A stretch of 64,000 nucleotides of DNA from Lachnospiraceae bacterium (GTDB lineage Bacteria > Bacillota > Clostridia > Lachnospirales > Lachnospiraceae), in assembly GCA_009911035.1 (NCBI GenBank), contig QXWO01000029.1:1-64000 (forward strand), given 5' to 3'. The notes beneath the pieces are model-generated. The model was not told the DNA's origin. It worked only from the letters and a program-made list of their open reading frames with translations, and ran no database searches. Below, piece by piece: positions 33,913 through 43,380 of the stretch. How positions within the stretch are numbered: the stretch's first letter is position 1; each line of letters starts with the position of its first letter. Both the position numbers and the translations under genes were made by a program.

Positions 33913-36141
33913 TTGAGAAAAGTAACGGAATTAAATCAAAACTGGATTTTTGTAAAGAGTGCAAAAGATGCAGGGGAGGCCGCAGCGGCGGATGGGATTT
34001 TGGTTTCCCTTCCCCACACATGGAACGCTGTGGACGGGCAGGACGGCGGAAATGATTATTATAGGGGTACCTGCTGGTACCGGCTGGCTCTGGATGCGCC
34101 GGAACTAACAGGAGGGGAGAGGGCCTATCTGGAATTTGACGGTGCGGCCATGACGGCTGACGTATATTTAAATGGTGAAAAGCTGGCCCGTCATGAGGGT
34201 GGATATTCCCGGTTCCGCGCGGATATCACGGGAAAGATGGCTAAAGAAGGAAATGTACTGCTGGTTGGCGTTGACAATTCGGACAATAACCGTGTATATC
34301 CCCAGAAGGCTGATTTTACTTTTTATGGCGGGCTGTACCGGAAAGTACGGCTTGTAGTTGTGCCGGAAAACCATTTTGCCATGGAGTACTATGGGGGGGA
34401 TGGAATCAGGGTGACACCGGAAGTGACATTGGCAGGAGAGGGAAGAACAAAAGCAGGTGCGGAAATTACCGTGGAAGTCTGGGCAGAGGGCAGCGCAGGA
34501 TATACGGATATTACTGTGGCAGGCGAAACCAGGCGGGCAGTTGTAACGGAAGGATATGCAAAAGCAGTTTTTTATCTTGAGACAGTGCACTTGTGGGACG
34601 GTATGGATGACCCTTATCTTTATACTGCGAAAGCAGAGCTGGAGGGCGGCGATGTGGTGGAGACATATTTTGGGTGCAGGAGTTTTCGCATAGATTCCCA
34701 GAAGGGATTTTTCTTAAACGGGCGTCCTTATCCTCTAAGGGGGGTCAGCCGCCATCAGGACCGTGCAGGGGCGGGAAATGCCCTGACCTTTGATATGCAC
34801 CGGGAGGATATGGAGTTTATAAAGGAGATTGGGGCCAATACGCTTCGTCTGGCACATTATCAGCATGCGCAGGAATTTTATGACTTGTGTGACAGGAACG
34901 GAATCATTGTGTGGGCAGAAATCCCTTATATTACCATGCATATGAGTGGAGGTCGGGAAAATACCTTCAATCAGATGCGGGAACTGGTCGTCCAGAATTA
35001 TAATCATCCGTCAATCGTCTGCTGGGGATTGTCCAATGAGATTACGGCGGCAAGCACAGTAAATGAAGAACTGCTGGAAAACCACAGAGAATTGAACCGG
35101 TTATGCCATGAGCTGGATAAGACAAGAAAAACCGTAATGGCAAATGTATTCATGCTGGAAACAGACAGTCCTCTGCTGGAAATACCTGATATAAACAGTT
35201 ATAACCTATATTTTGGCTGGTATGTGGGAGAAATGGGGCAGACAGACGAATTTTTTGACGAATACCATAAGACATATCCTGACCGCTGTATTGGATTTTC
35301 CGAGTACGGGGCGGACGCAAACCCGGCATATCATTCAGCAGATCCCGACAGAGGAGATTACACAGAGGAATACCAGTGTTTGTATCATGAACATATGCTG
35401 CGCATGATAGAAGAACGTCCATGGCTCTGGGCGACCCATGTATGGAATATGTTTGACTTTGCGGCGGATGGAAGAGATGAGGGCGGCAGGCATGGGGAAA
35501 ACCAAAAAGGACTTGTGACCATTGACCGACAGACAAAAAAAGACGCATTTTACTTATATAAAGCATACTGGAGCGGGGAGGCATTTGTCCATCTTTGCGG
35601 AAGCCGTTATGTGGACCGGACGGAAGAAGTGACAAGGGTAAAAGTATATTCCAACCAACCCTATGTGTCATTATATGTGGACGGGCAACTTCTGGAAGAA
35701 CAAGAAGGCAGCAGGATATTTATTTTTGAAGTTCCGGTAACAGGCGTCCACAGGATTACCGCGCAGGCCGGAGCGTACAGGGATGAAATTACGATAAAAA
35801 AGGTTACTGAGACAAATAAGGACTATCTGTTTGTAAAAGAAGGGGACATTGTTAATTGGTTTGACCAGGAAGATTTCCGTAAGGACTGCTATTCCATAGG
35901 AGACACTCTGGGAGAAATTGCCAAAAGCCCGGAGGCAAATGCAATTGTACAGAAAATGACTGCAAAGGCAGCCGGAAGCCGCGGGGATGTTGCGGACAGC
36001 GTCAAAGACAACCCGGCCCTGCAGCGGATGCTGCAGCGGATGACATTACAGAGTATGCTAAAACAGGCAGGGGATGTCATCAAGCCGGAAGAAATAAAGG
36101 CGTTAAATGATGCCCTCCAGAAAATAAAAAAAGTAAATTAA
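33913..36141 (+). CDS. GH2-family glycosidase (beta-galactosidase or beta-glucuronidase type) with helical C-terminal extension
   Basis: 742 residues from TTG 33913, seven bases after AGGAG; ATG 33856 lacks a proper ribosome site. The sugar-binding sandwich (about 20-190: VSLPHTWNAVDGQDGGNDYYRGTCWY), immunoglobulin-like domain and TIM barrel (about 285-580) are in GH2 order. The acid/base is Glu376 (WGLSNEI) and the nucleophile Glu464 (FSEYGAD). The last about 100 residues form an unusual Ala/Met/Lys-rich helical tail (LGEIAKSPEANAIVQKM, ALQRMLQRMTLQSMLKQ, PEEIKALNDALQKIKK). Substrate cannot be fixed from sequence; the uronate genes nearby favour a glucuronide or galactoside. It heads a likely operon running to uxaC. 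Confidence 0.92.
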   Translation: MRKVTELNQNWIFVKSAKDAGEAAAADGILVSLPHTWNAVDGQDGGNDYYRGTCWYRLALDAPELTGGERAYLEFDGAAMTADVYLNGEKLARHEGGYSRFRADITGKMAKEGNVLLVGVDNSDNNRVYPQKADFTFYGGLYRKVRLVVVPENHFAMEYYGGDGIRVTPEVTLAGEGRTKAGAEITVEVWAEGSAGYTDITVAGETRRAVVTEGYAKAVFYLETVHLWDGMDDPYLYTAKAELEGGDVVETYFGCRSFRIDSQKGFFLNGRPYPLRGVSRHQDRAGAGNALTFDMHREDMEFIKEIGANTLRLAHYQHAQEFYDLCDRNGIIVWAEIPYITMHMSGGRENTFNQMRELVVQNYNHPSIVCWGLSNEITAASTVNEELLENHRELNRLCHELDKTRKTVMANVFMLETDSPLLEIPDINSYNLYFGWYVGEMGQTDEFFDEYHKTYPDRCIGFSEYGADANPAYHSADPDRGDYTEEYQCLYHEHMLRMIEERPWLWATHVWNMFDFAADGRDEGGRHGENQKGLVTIDRQTKKDAFYLYKAYWSGEAFVHLCGSRYVDRTEEVTRVKVYSNQPYVSLYVDGQLLEEQEGSRIFIFEVPVTGVHRITAQAGAYRDEITIKKVTETNKDYLFVKEGDIVNWFDQEDFRKDCYSIGDTLGEIAKSPEANAIVQKMTAKAAGSRGDVADSVKDNPALQRMLQRMTLQSMLKQAGDVIKPEEIKALNDALQKIKKVN

Positions 36142-36171
36142 AACAGCGGAACTGGAATAGGAGGATGGGAC

Positions 36172-37041
36172 ATGCCGGTAAGGGCAGTACAGCAGATTAT
36201 GCTTGGCACGGTGACAGCCGGGGAAAAGCAGGCAGCGGAAACACTTTCCGCTATTAAGAAAGCAGGGTATGGCGGAATTGAACTGAATGGTTTTATGATT
36301 CGTCCTACTTCTTTCATGGTGCGCATGATGACGAAGATGGCAGGCATGCCGGTGGGAAAGGGCGGCAGTCTGGACTGGGAGGGGCTGGTAAAGGCAGCCG
36401 GGCTTTCGGTGGTAAGCGTACATGAAGATTTGGGGACGATCCAGAGGGAGCCGGATAAGGTAATAAAAGAAGCAAAAAAATTTGGTACAAAGTATGTAGT
36501 CATAACTGGCATGTATCGTTTTGATTATTCAGATGAAAAAGCGCTGCAAAAGCTGGCGGAGGATTTAAACAATGCCGGAAAAGAGTTAAAGAAGGAAAAA
36601 ATAGAGCTTTTATACCATAACCATAATTGTGAATTTTGCAAAGTGTCAAAGGAAAAGAGCGCCTATCAGCTTTTGATAGAGGAAACTGACCCGGAATATC
36701 TGAATTTTGAATTTGACTCTTACTGGCCCACAGAGGCGGGGGTCAATGCCCTTTCCCTGATGGGGCAGTTAGGAAGCAGGATGAAACTTTACCATATCAA
36801 TGACAGAGGCACAAGAGTGTCAGGGCCCTCCATGACGCCAATTTTGAAATCAGACAGTATGGAGTTAGGCTATGGAAATATGGATTTGCCAGCACTTACA
36901 GAGCAGGCAAAGGCGGCAGGCGTGGATGCGGTTATTTTAGAGAGTCACAAGAACTGGGTGGATAAATCCCCTGTAAAATCGATACAGCTCTCCGCAAAAT
37001 TCATGAAAAAGTATGTAGTGCAGAAGAATGACAACGGATAG
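36172..37041 (+). CDS. sugar phosphate isomerase/epimerase-like TIM barrel
   Basis: 289 residues, xylose-isomerase-like fold. It begins RAVQQIMLGTVTAGEKQAAETLSAIKKAGYGGIELNGF, with later IELLYHNHNCEF, LNFEFDSYWPTEAG, LYHINDRG and DAVILESHKNWVD. The His, Glu and Asp residues in these blocks fit the metal site of the IolE/IolH-type family. It lies 30 bases after the GH2 gene and shares its operon. The exact sugar is unknown; family members act on inositol derivatives, rare sugars or keto-sugars. Confidence 0.88.
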   Translation: MPVRAVQQIMLGTVTAGEKQAAETLSAIKKAGYGGIELNGFMIRPTSFMVRMMTKMAGMPVGKGGSLDWEGLVKAAGLSVVSVHEDLGTIQREPDKVIKEAKKFGTKYVVITGMYRFDYSDEKALQKLAEDLNNAGKELKKEKIELLYHNHNCEFCKVSKEKSAYQLLIEETDPEYLNFEFDSYWPTEAGVNALSLMGQLGSRMKLYHINDRGTRVSGPSMTPILKSDSMELGYGNMDLPALTEQAKAAGVDAVILESHKNWVDKSPVKSIQLSAKFMKKYVVQKNDNG

Positions 37042-37082
37042 CACATTTGGGGGCCAGCTAATTAAAATAAAAAGGAGCCGAT

Positions 37083-39281
37083 ATGCAGGAATTAAAAAAT
37101 TACTTTATAACCATAGACAGGGAATACAAAGAAGGGGATGTGGCGGTATTCCGGCAAAAATTTTCAGGAAAAGGCGTGGTAAGCGCTGTACTTTTTTCCA
37201 CAGCGCTTGGGGTTTATGAAGCACAAATCAATGGAAAAAAAGTGGGGGAGCAGATGTTTGCCCCCGGCTATACCTATTATCCGCGCCGTGTCCTATATCA
37301 GGAAACAGATGTGACAGAACTTTTATCAGCAGGGACAGATTCCGGGGAAGAAAATGAACTGCGCATTTTCTTGGGACAGGGCTGGTACTGCGGGCGGTTT
37401 CTCTGCGAAAATAAAACCCGTATTTATGGGGAAAAGCCCGCAGTCTCTTGGATTCTGCGCTTAAAGTATATGGACGGGAGCGGACAGATACTTCATTCGG
37501 GCCCGGATGTGGAAGAACTGGAGTCCCCCTATGGGTATGCAGGAGAATATGACGGCGAAGTTTATTTTGCAGACGGAAGAAACGGAGTGATAGGGCATCC
37601 GGTAGTTTTTGATGGAAAAACGGATTTTGCGCTGGAAAAGACGCTGATGGAAGTAAGGGTACAGGAAGAAATGCCTGTAAAAGCCGTAAGGGAATCAGAA
37701 GGCAGAACGATTTTGGATTTTGGACAGAATTTTGCCGGAATTGTGGAGATTGACCCGGTCTTTATAGGGGAAGAAACGCTGACAGTCCGCCATGGGGAAA
37801 TTTTGAACCCGGACGGAAGCCTTTACACCGCAAACTTAAGAAAGGCAAAGGCCGCCATTGTTTATCATGGAGGAGCGGAGAAAAGGATATACAGGCCCAG
37901 ATTTACCTATATGGGGTTTCGCTATGCGGAACTTTCCGGGGTCAGATATATACCCGGAATGATAAAGGCTTATGCCGTCTATACGGATATGAAGCGGACG
38001 GGATTCTTTACCTGTGAAAATGAAAAGGTACAGAAACTGTATGAAAATCAGGTCTGGGGACAGAAATCCAATTATGTGGAAGTGCCCACGGATTGTCCCC
38101 AGAGGGATGAACGGATGGGCTACACCGGAGATGGTCATGTTTTTGCCCTGACAGGGGCCTATAATTTTGATACGGATAATTTCTGGAAAAATTTTCTGCG
38201 GGATTTAGAACTTGGGCAGCTTGATAACTCGGAAGGATATGTATGTGCAACGGTTCCCCAGACCGGCCCTGCCGGTATTGGCTTTGTGAATATGCTTGGC
38301 TGGGGGAACGCTGTCACTATCTTGCCGGAGATGATGTACTGGCAGTTTGGAAACAGTCAGGCACTTCCGGCGCAGTATGAGAGCATGAAAAAATTTGTGG
38401 AAGCCGAAATCCGCAAAATGGAGGGCAGAAATCTTTGGCTTGGAGTATCGTTAGGAGACTGGCTGGCAATGGGAAAGGATATGGCATGGCAGGCACAACA
38501 CAACAATCCAGTTTCCAATTCCTTTATCGTACATGATCTAAAGGTAGTCAGCGAGACGGCAGAAGCGCTTGGGTATGAAGAAGATGCGGCCCGTTTCGGC
38601 GCACAGTACCAGGCGACCCGGGACGCCTATATGCAGATGTTTGTGAAGGAAGACGGGGATGTGGCGGACGATTATCAGTCGGCTTATGTTATGGCTTTAA
38701 AATTTGTTATACCAGAGGGAGAACTGCGCCAGAAGGTTTTGAAAAAGTATGTGGAAAATGTCAGGAGAGAAGGGTTGACAACAGGATTTTTCGCCACAGA
38801 GCATCTCCTCCCCATGCTGGTTGAAGCGGGAGAAACCGGGCTTGCGTATGATATCCTGCTACAGGAAGGCTGTCCTGGGTGGATGTACCAGATTGACCGC
38901 GGAGCCACCACCACATGGGAGAGGTGGGATGCAATCCGTGAAGATGGAACTGTAAACGAGGACAAGATAACGGATGACAATATGGTTTCTTTTAACCACT
39001 ATGCCTTTGGCAGTGTGGGAGAATTTTACTATCAATATATTCTGGGGATCAGACCTCTTGAACCGGGATTTAAAAAGGTAAAGATCCAGCCTTATCCTGA
39101 TAAACGTCTTGGGGGCGTGCGGGGAAGCTATCTTTCCCGGGCAGGAGAAATAAAGTCCGCATGGAAGTATGAAGGGGATAAGCTCAGGATCATGGTAACT
39201 GTGCCCACAGAAGCGGAGATTTATCTGCCCGGTAAAAGAGTGGAAAAAGTGAAAGCAGGGGAGTATGATTTTGAAATATAA
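37083..39281 (+). CDS. GH78-family alpha-L-rhamnosidase-like enzyme
   Basis: 732 residues. The N-terminal rhamnosidase domain (GVYEAQINGKKVGEQMFAPGYTYYPRRVLYQ, LRIFLGQGWYCGRF) is followed by a concanavalin-like domain (ILDFGQNFAGIVEI, LTVRHGEILNPDGSLY, RFTYMGFRYAEL). The (alpha/alpha)6 barrel follows, with the hallmark TDCPQRDERMGYTGDGHVF (catalytic acid Asp/Glu), then RGATTTWERWDA and a C-terminal sandwich. It removes alpha-L-rhamnose from glycosides or rhamnogalacturonan-type chains. It has no signal peptide. No rhamnose catabolic genes (rhaA/B/D) are in the window, so those must lie elsewhere. Confidence 0.93.
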   Translation: MQELKNYFITIDREYKEGDVAVFRQKFSGKGVVSAVLFSTALGVYEAQINGKKVGEQMFAPGYTYYPRRVLYQETDVTELLSAGTDSGEENELRIFLGQGWYCGRFLCENKTRIYGEKPAVSWILRLKYMDGSGQILHSGPDVEELESPYGYAGEYDGEVYFADGRNGVIGHPVVFDGKTDFALEKTLMEVRVQEEMPVKAVRESEGRTILDFGQNFAGIVEIDPVFIGEETLTVRHGEILNPDGSLYTANLRKAKAAIVYHGGAEKRIYRPRFTYMGFRYAELSGVRYIPGMIKAYAVYTDMKRTGFFTCENEKVQKLYENQVWGQKSNYVEVPTDCPQRDERMGYTGDGHVFALTGAYNFDTDNFWKNFLRDLELGQLDNSEGYVCATVPQTGPAGIGFVNMLGWGNAVTILPEMMYWQFGNSQALPAQYESMKKFVEAEIRKMEGRNLWLGVSLGDWLAMGKDMAWQAQHNNPVSNSFIVHDLKVVSETAEALGYEEDAARFGAQYQATRDAYMQMFVKEDGDVADDYQSAYVMALKFVIPEGELRQKVLKKYVENVRREGLTTGFFATEHLLPMLVEAGETGLAYDILLQEGCPGWMYQIDRGATTTWERWDAIREDGTVNEDKITDDNMVSFNHYAFGSVGEFYYQYILGIRPLEPGFKKVKIQPYPDKRLGGVRGSYLSRAGEIKSAWKYEGDKLRIMVTVPTEAEIYLPGKRVEKVKAGEYDFEI

Positions 39282-39314
39282 AAAGTGCCGGAAAGGAGTT
39301 TAAGAAAAGCAGTC

Positions 39315-41129
39315 ATGAAATATTTTTGCAATCCAGTTAATATTAATTACCGTTACCAGTTTAACGCAGATCCACGAAAGACGAAAACGCAGATATGCAG
39401 GGAGGCGGCCGACCCATCCATGATCTGCTTTCAGGGGAAGTATTATATTTTTGTATCGATGAACTTAAGCGTGTGGGTATCGGAGGACATGGTTCATTGG
39501 GAGAGTCGCCGGCTGCCGGAAAATCTGCCGCTCTACGACTATGCGCCGGATGTGAGAATTGTCGGTGAATATGTGTACTTTTGTGCCTCCAGGCGGGGAG
39601 AAATATGCAGCTACTACCGCACAAAGGATATTTTGAACGGACCTTATGAAGAAATTCCAGGCAGTTTTGATTTTTGGGACCCGAATCTGTTCTGTGATGA
39701 TGACGGGAGAATTTATTTTTACTGGGGATGTTCTAATGCAACACCTTTATGGGGCGTGGAACTGGACGCGGAAACCATGCTGCCTTTAGGAGAGAGGAAA
39801 GTATTGATTGAAGGCGATGCGTGGAGCAAAGGGTATGAACGTGTGGGGGAAGACCATTGCAAATATCCCAAAAGTGAAGCAGAGATTGACGCAGCGCTGG
39901 AAGGATTTTTCAGGGGACAGGAACCGGGAGCCAAAGAACGGGTTCCCGAAGAATATATTCCTTTGATCAGAGGGATGCTTAGTGATAAGCCTTATATAGA
40001 AGGAGTCTGGATGGATAAGTATGAGGGGAAATATTACCTTCAGTATGCCTGTCCGGGGACACAGTATAATATTTATGCGGACGGTGTTTATATAGGAGAT
40101 GCACCTCTTGGCCCTTTTGTGCTGGCGGAAAATAACCCTTATTCCTATAAGCCCGGGGGATTTATGCCGGGGGCGGGACATGGCTCTACCATGTGGGACA
40201 AAGAAGGAAATTTGTGGCATACGGCAACCATGCGGATTAGTAAGAATCACGATTTTGAGCGTCGTGTGGGAATCTGGCCGGCTGGATATGACAGGGACGG
40301 AGAGCTTTTCTGCAACCAGCGCTACGGGGACTGGCCCATGGAGGTGGAAAGCGGCAGGATGAATCCTTGGAGAGAGCCCGGATGGTTTCTGCTAAGTTAT
40401 GACAAAAAGGTGACCGCTTCTTCCTGCGTAAAAGGAAAAGGGCCGGAGCTGGCTGTAGATGAAAATGTGCAGACCTGGTGGCAGGCAGCGTCTGCGGAAA
40501 GTGGGGAGTGGATACAGGTTGATTTGGAGAGGACATTTACAGTGAATGCTGTCCAGATTAATTTTGCTGATGATGAGATCGATATTCCGGTGCCGGGAAA
40601 AATCCGGGGAACCACACAGGCCCGTTATATTGAGGAAAAGGATTATGTGACGCGATGGAAACTGGAGGGTTCACTGGATGGGGAGGATTATTTTGTGATA
40701 GAGGATAAGTCTGATGCAGAGACGGATTTACCCCATGACTTGGTTGTGAAGGAAGATGGCATACAGGTGCGTTTCCTGAAACTGACGGTTTTGGAAGTGC
40801 CTTATGGGCAGCCTCCATGTATTTCCGGCCTGCGTGCATTTGGAAAGGGAGACGGGGCAAAGCCCGCAGTGCCAGAATTTGAGGCAGTAAGAGAAAATGC
40901 GCTGGATATGGTGGTTAAAATCAGAGATGAAAGTGCTGCCGCAGGGTATAACATTTTGTGGGGCAGCAGACCGGAGAAACTCTATCACAGCTATATGATT
41001 TTTAAAGACAGCCAGCGCATCGGCGCTCTGGTGAAAGGGCGGGAATATTATGTGCGTGTGGATGCCTTTAATGAGAATGGAATTACGAAAGGAAATACGG
41101 TAAAGCTTGTGCCCAAATTGGCAGATTGA
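39315..41129 (+). CDS. GH43-like five-bladed propeller enzyme with F5/8C (discoidin) and Fn3-like domains
   Basis: 604 residues from ATG 39315. The propeller (about 25-350) shows GH43-type acidic positions: AADPSMICFQGKYYIF, FDFWDPNLFCDDDGRIYFYWG and YIEGVWMDKYEGKYYL. Residues about 365-520 form a discoidin-type carbohydrate-binding module (SCVKGKGPELAVDENVQTWW, GEWIQVDLERTFTVNAVQI, WKLEGSLDGEDYFVI, RFLKLTV). The tail is Fn3-like. Likely activities are arabinofuranosidase, xylosidase or galactosidase on side chains. It has no signal peptide, so the binding module acts inside the cell, which is odd. The ribosome site (AGGAG at about 39294) is rather distant. Confidence 0.85.
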   Translation: MKYFCNPVNINYRYQFNADPRKTKTQICREAADPSMICFQGKYYIFVSMNLSVWVSEDMVHWESRRLPENLPLYDYAPDVRIVGEYVYFCASRRGEICSYYRTKDILNGPYEEIPGSFDFWDPNLFCDDDGRIYFYWGCSNATPLWGVELDAETMLPLGERKVLIEGDAWSKGYERVGEDHCKYPKSEAEIDAALEGFFRGQEPGAKERVPEEYIPLIRGMLSDKPYIEGVWMDKYEGKYYLQYACPGTQYNIYADGVYIGDAPLGPFVLAENNPYSYKPGGFMPGAGHGSTMWDKEGNLWHTATMRISKNHDFERRVGIWPAGYDRDGELFCNQRYGDWPMEVESGRMNPWREPGWFLLSYDKKVTASSCVKGKGPELAVDENVQTWWQAASAESGEWIQVDLERTFTVNAVQINFADDEIDIPVPGKIRGTTQARYIEEKDYVTRWKLEGSLDGEDYFVIEDKSDAETDLPHDLVVKEDGIQVRFLKLTVLEVPYGQPPCISGLRAFGKGDGAKPAVPEFEAVRENALDMVVKIRDESAAAGYNILWGSRPEKLYHSYMIFKDSQRIGALVKGREYYVRVDAFNENGITKGNTVKLVPKLAD

Positions 41130-41145
41130 GAAAGAAGGCGGAATT

Positions 41146-42552
41146 ATGAAAAAATTTATGGATGAAAACTTTCTTCTTTCATCCGGGACAGCGCAGAAAT
41201 TATATCATGAATATGCGGAAAAAATGCCGGTTTTAGATTACCACTGCCACATCAGCCCACAGGAAATTGCAGAAGATGGACGGTTTGAAAATATTGCCCG
41301 AATCTGGCTGGACAAAGATCATTATAAATGGCGGCAGATGCGTTCTGCCGGAGTGGAAGAAAGATATATTACAGGAGATGCACCGGACCGGGAAAAATTC
41401 CAGAAATGGGCGCAGACGCTGGAAAAGGCAGTTGGGAACCCGTTATACCACTGGAGTCATCTGGAGCTGAAGAGGTATTTTGGGTATGAAGGAGTGCTGA
41501 ACGGTGAAACCGCACAGGAGGTGTGGGACTGGTGCAACGCCAGAATCATAGAACAGGACATCAGTCCCAGAAGCCTGCTTGTGCAGTCCCATGTGACTTT
41601 GCTGTGCACCACGGATGATCCGGCAGACGATTTAAAATGGCATAAACGGATTCGGGAGGACAAAGATTTTCATGTAAAGGTTTTACCGGCCTGGCGGCCG
41701 GAGGCAGCCATGAATATTTCATTGCCGGGATTTCCGGATTATATAAAGCGCCTTGGCAGGGCAGCAGATATGGAAATCCTTACCTTTGCACAGATGAAAA
41801 AAGCCCTTTCAAAGAGGATGGATTTTTTTCACGAAATGGGATGCAGGATTTCTGACCATAGTCTTGATTATGCCATGTATGTGCCTGCCTCTGACGGAGA
41901 GACAGAAGAAATTTTTGCAAAAGCTTTAACAGGGCAGTTGGTATCCTGTAAAGAAGAACTGAAATACAAGACAGCGTTTCTCCTGCAGACAGGAAAAGAG
42001 TACAGAAAGCGGGGCTGGGCCATGCAGCTTCACTATGGGGTGAAACGGAATAATAATAAGAAACTGTACCGCTATTTCGGGGCGGATGCCGGAGCTGACT
42101 GTATTGATAATCATACCCCTTCCTCCCAGCTTGCTGATTTACTGAATGCGCTGGACGAGGAAGGGGGCCTTCCCAAAACCATTTTATACAGTTTAAACCC
42201 TTCGGATAATGCAGCTATTGATACCATAACCGGATGTTTCCAGAATGGGGAATGTGCCGGAAAAATCCAGCATGGCAGTGCATGGTGGTTTAATGATCAT
42301 AAGCAGGGAATAAGAGATCAGATGATATCCCTTGCAAATCTGGGCCTGCTTGGAGATTTTATCGGCATGCTTACAGATTCCCGCAGTTTCCTGTCCTATA
42401 CAAGGCATGAGTACTTCCGCAGGATACTCTGTGATTTGATAGGCGGATGGGTGGAAAATGGGGAATATCCCAACGACGAGAAGGCTCTTGAGAGGCTGGT
42501 TAAGGACATTTCCTATAGAAATGCCGTGAGGTATTTTGGATTTGACCTGTAA
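41146..42552 (+). CDS. uxaC: glucuronate (uronate) isomerase
   Basis: 468 residues from ATG 41146, normal for UxaC. It converts D-glucuronate to D-fructuronate, or galacturonate to tagaturonate. Signatures are FLLSSGTAQKLYHEYAEKMPVLDYHCHISPQEIAED (metal-binding HxH-type start), WSHLELKRYFGYEG, SHVTLLCTTDDPADDL, AMQLHYGVKRNNNKKLY, HGSAWWFNDHKQGI and LTDSRSFLSYTRHEYFRRIL. With uxuB and uxuA 17-20 kb upstream it completes glucuronate conversion to KDG. It ends the GH2-to-uxaC operon. Confidence 0.97.
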   Translation: MKKFMDENFLLSSGTAQKLYHEYAEKMPVLDYHCHISPQEIAEDGRFENIARIWLDKDHYKWRQMRSAGVEERYITGDAPDREKFQKWAQTLEKAVGNPLYHWSHLELKRYFGYEGVLNGETAQEVWDWCNARIIEQDISPRSLLVQSHVTLLCTTDDPADDLKWHKRIREDKDFHVKVLPAWRPEAAMNISLPGFPDYIKRLGRAADMEILTFAQMKKALSKRMDFFHEMGCRISDHSLDYAMYVPASDGETEEIFAKALTGQLVSCKEELKYKTAFLLQTGKEYRKRGWAMQLHYGVKRNNNKKLYRYFGADAGADCIDNHTPSSQLADLLNALDEEGGLPKTILYSLNPSDNAAIDTITGCFQNGECAGKIQHGSAWWFNDHKQGIRDQMISLANLGLLGDFIGMLTDSRSFLSYTRHEYFRRILCDLIGGWVENGEYPNDEKALERLVKDISYRNAVRYFGFDL

Positions 42553-42843
42553 AGGCCAGGCAGGGGCATTTCAGGTTTGATACTCTGGGCTCCATCCAGC
42601 CAGCGCAAAGGTTCAACTTCTGACCGCTGTGAATTCCCTACGGAAAATTATTATCATAATCCTTTTGAATATTATGTGAACAGAAAAGTCAAGAAAATGG
42701 ATCAGGCACAGATTGGCCTTGCGGCATATGTTTAAGTCTGATAAAATGAAATACGCCTCCGAAATGAAGCTTACAAACTTAACTTTAAAGAAACTGACCT
42801 ATGTATTATCCAGGCGGCCGTAGGCGCCGGCTCCATATCCATC
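42553..42843. other. decayed sequence between uxaC and the nucleoside phosphorylase remnant
   Basis: No intact frame. Short pieces read like coding sequence (NPFEYYVNRKVKKMDQAQIG; NEAYKLNFKETDLCIIQAAV just before 42844), so this is probably the ruined 5' part of the phosphorylase gene plus scrap. Confidence 0.45.
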
Positions 42844-43341
42844 ATGACGGACTGGCTGTATGGAAAAGGCGTGGAAGTATTATTATGTTGTGGCTGCTGC
42901 GGCGTACTTGCCGATATTCCGGAGGGAGATGTGATGATCACTCCTGTCCGGGCCTTAAGAGATGAAGGGGCATCTTATAAGTATCTTGCGCCTGGCAGAT
43001 ACATTGAATTAAATAAAGAACCGGTGCGGATATTTGAGCAGGTACTGGAAGAAAATGAGATACCATACATGGAATGTACGACGTGGTCAACAGACGGTTT
43101 CTACCGGGAAACAAAAGAGATGGTAGAACACAGAATAAGACAGGGATGTCAGGCTGTGGAAATGGAGTGCTCAGCCATGGCGGCAATAGCGCAGTTCCGG
43201 AATAAAATATTCGGACAGTTATTGTACAGCGGGGATATTCTGGTGGGAACGGAGAAGTATGATGACAGAAACTGGTATGCAAATCTTTCAGCACGGGAAA
43301 AGATTTTTCAGATAACATTAGAGGCATTGATCAGGTTTTGA
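42844..43341 (+). pseudogene. nucleoside phosphorylase, N-terminally truncated
   Basis: 165 residues remain of a family normally about 250 long. Visible blocks are CCGCCGVLADIPEGDVMI (phosphate-binding Gly motif), ALRDEGASYKYLAPG, WSTDGFYRETKEM and QAVEMECSAMAAIAQF, the purine/uridine phosphorylase MEC motif that binds ribose. The same frame continues upstream without a start (QAAVGAGSISIM), so the first about 80 residues are lost or frameshifted in 42560-42843. It is probably non-functional. It has no evident tie to the uronate pathway. Confidence 0.7.
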
Positions 43342-43380
43342 TTCCCCCCCCGGGGACTGGAACCACAAAAGGGAAGAAGA

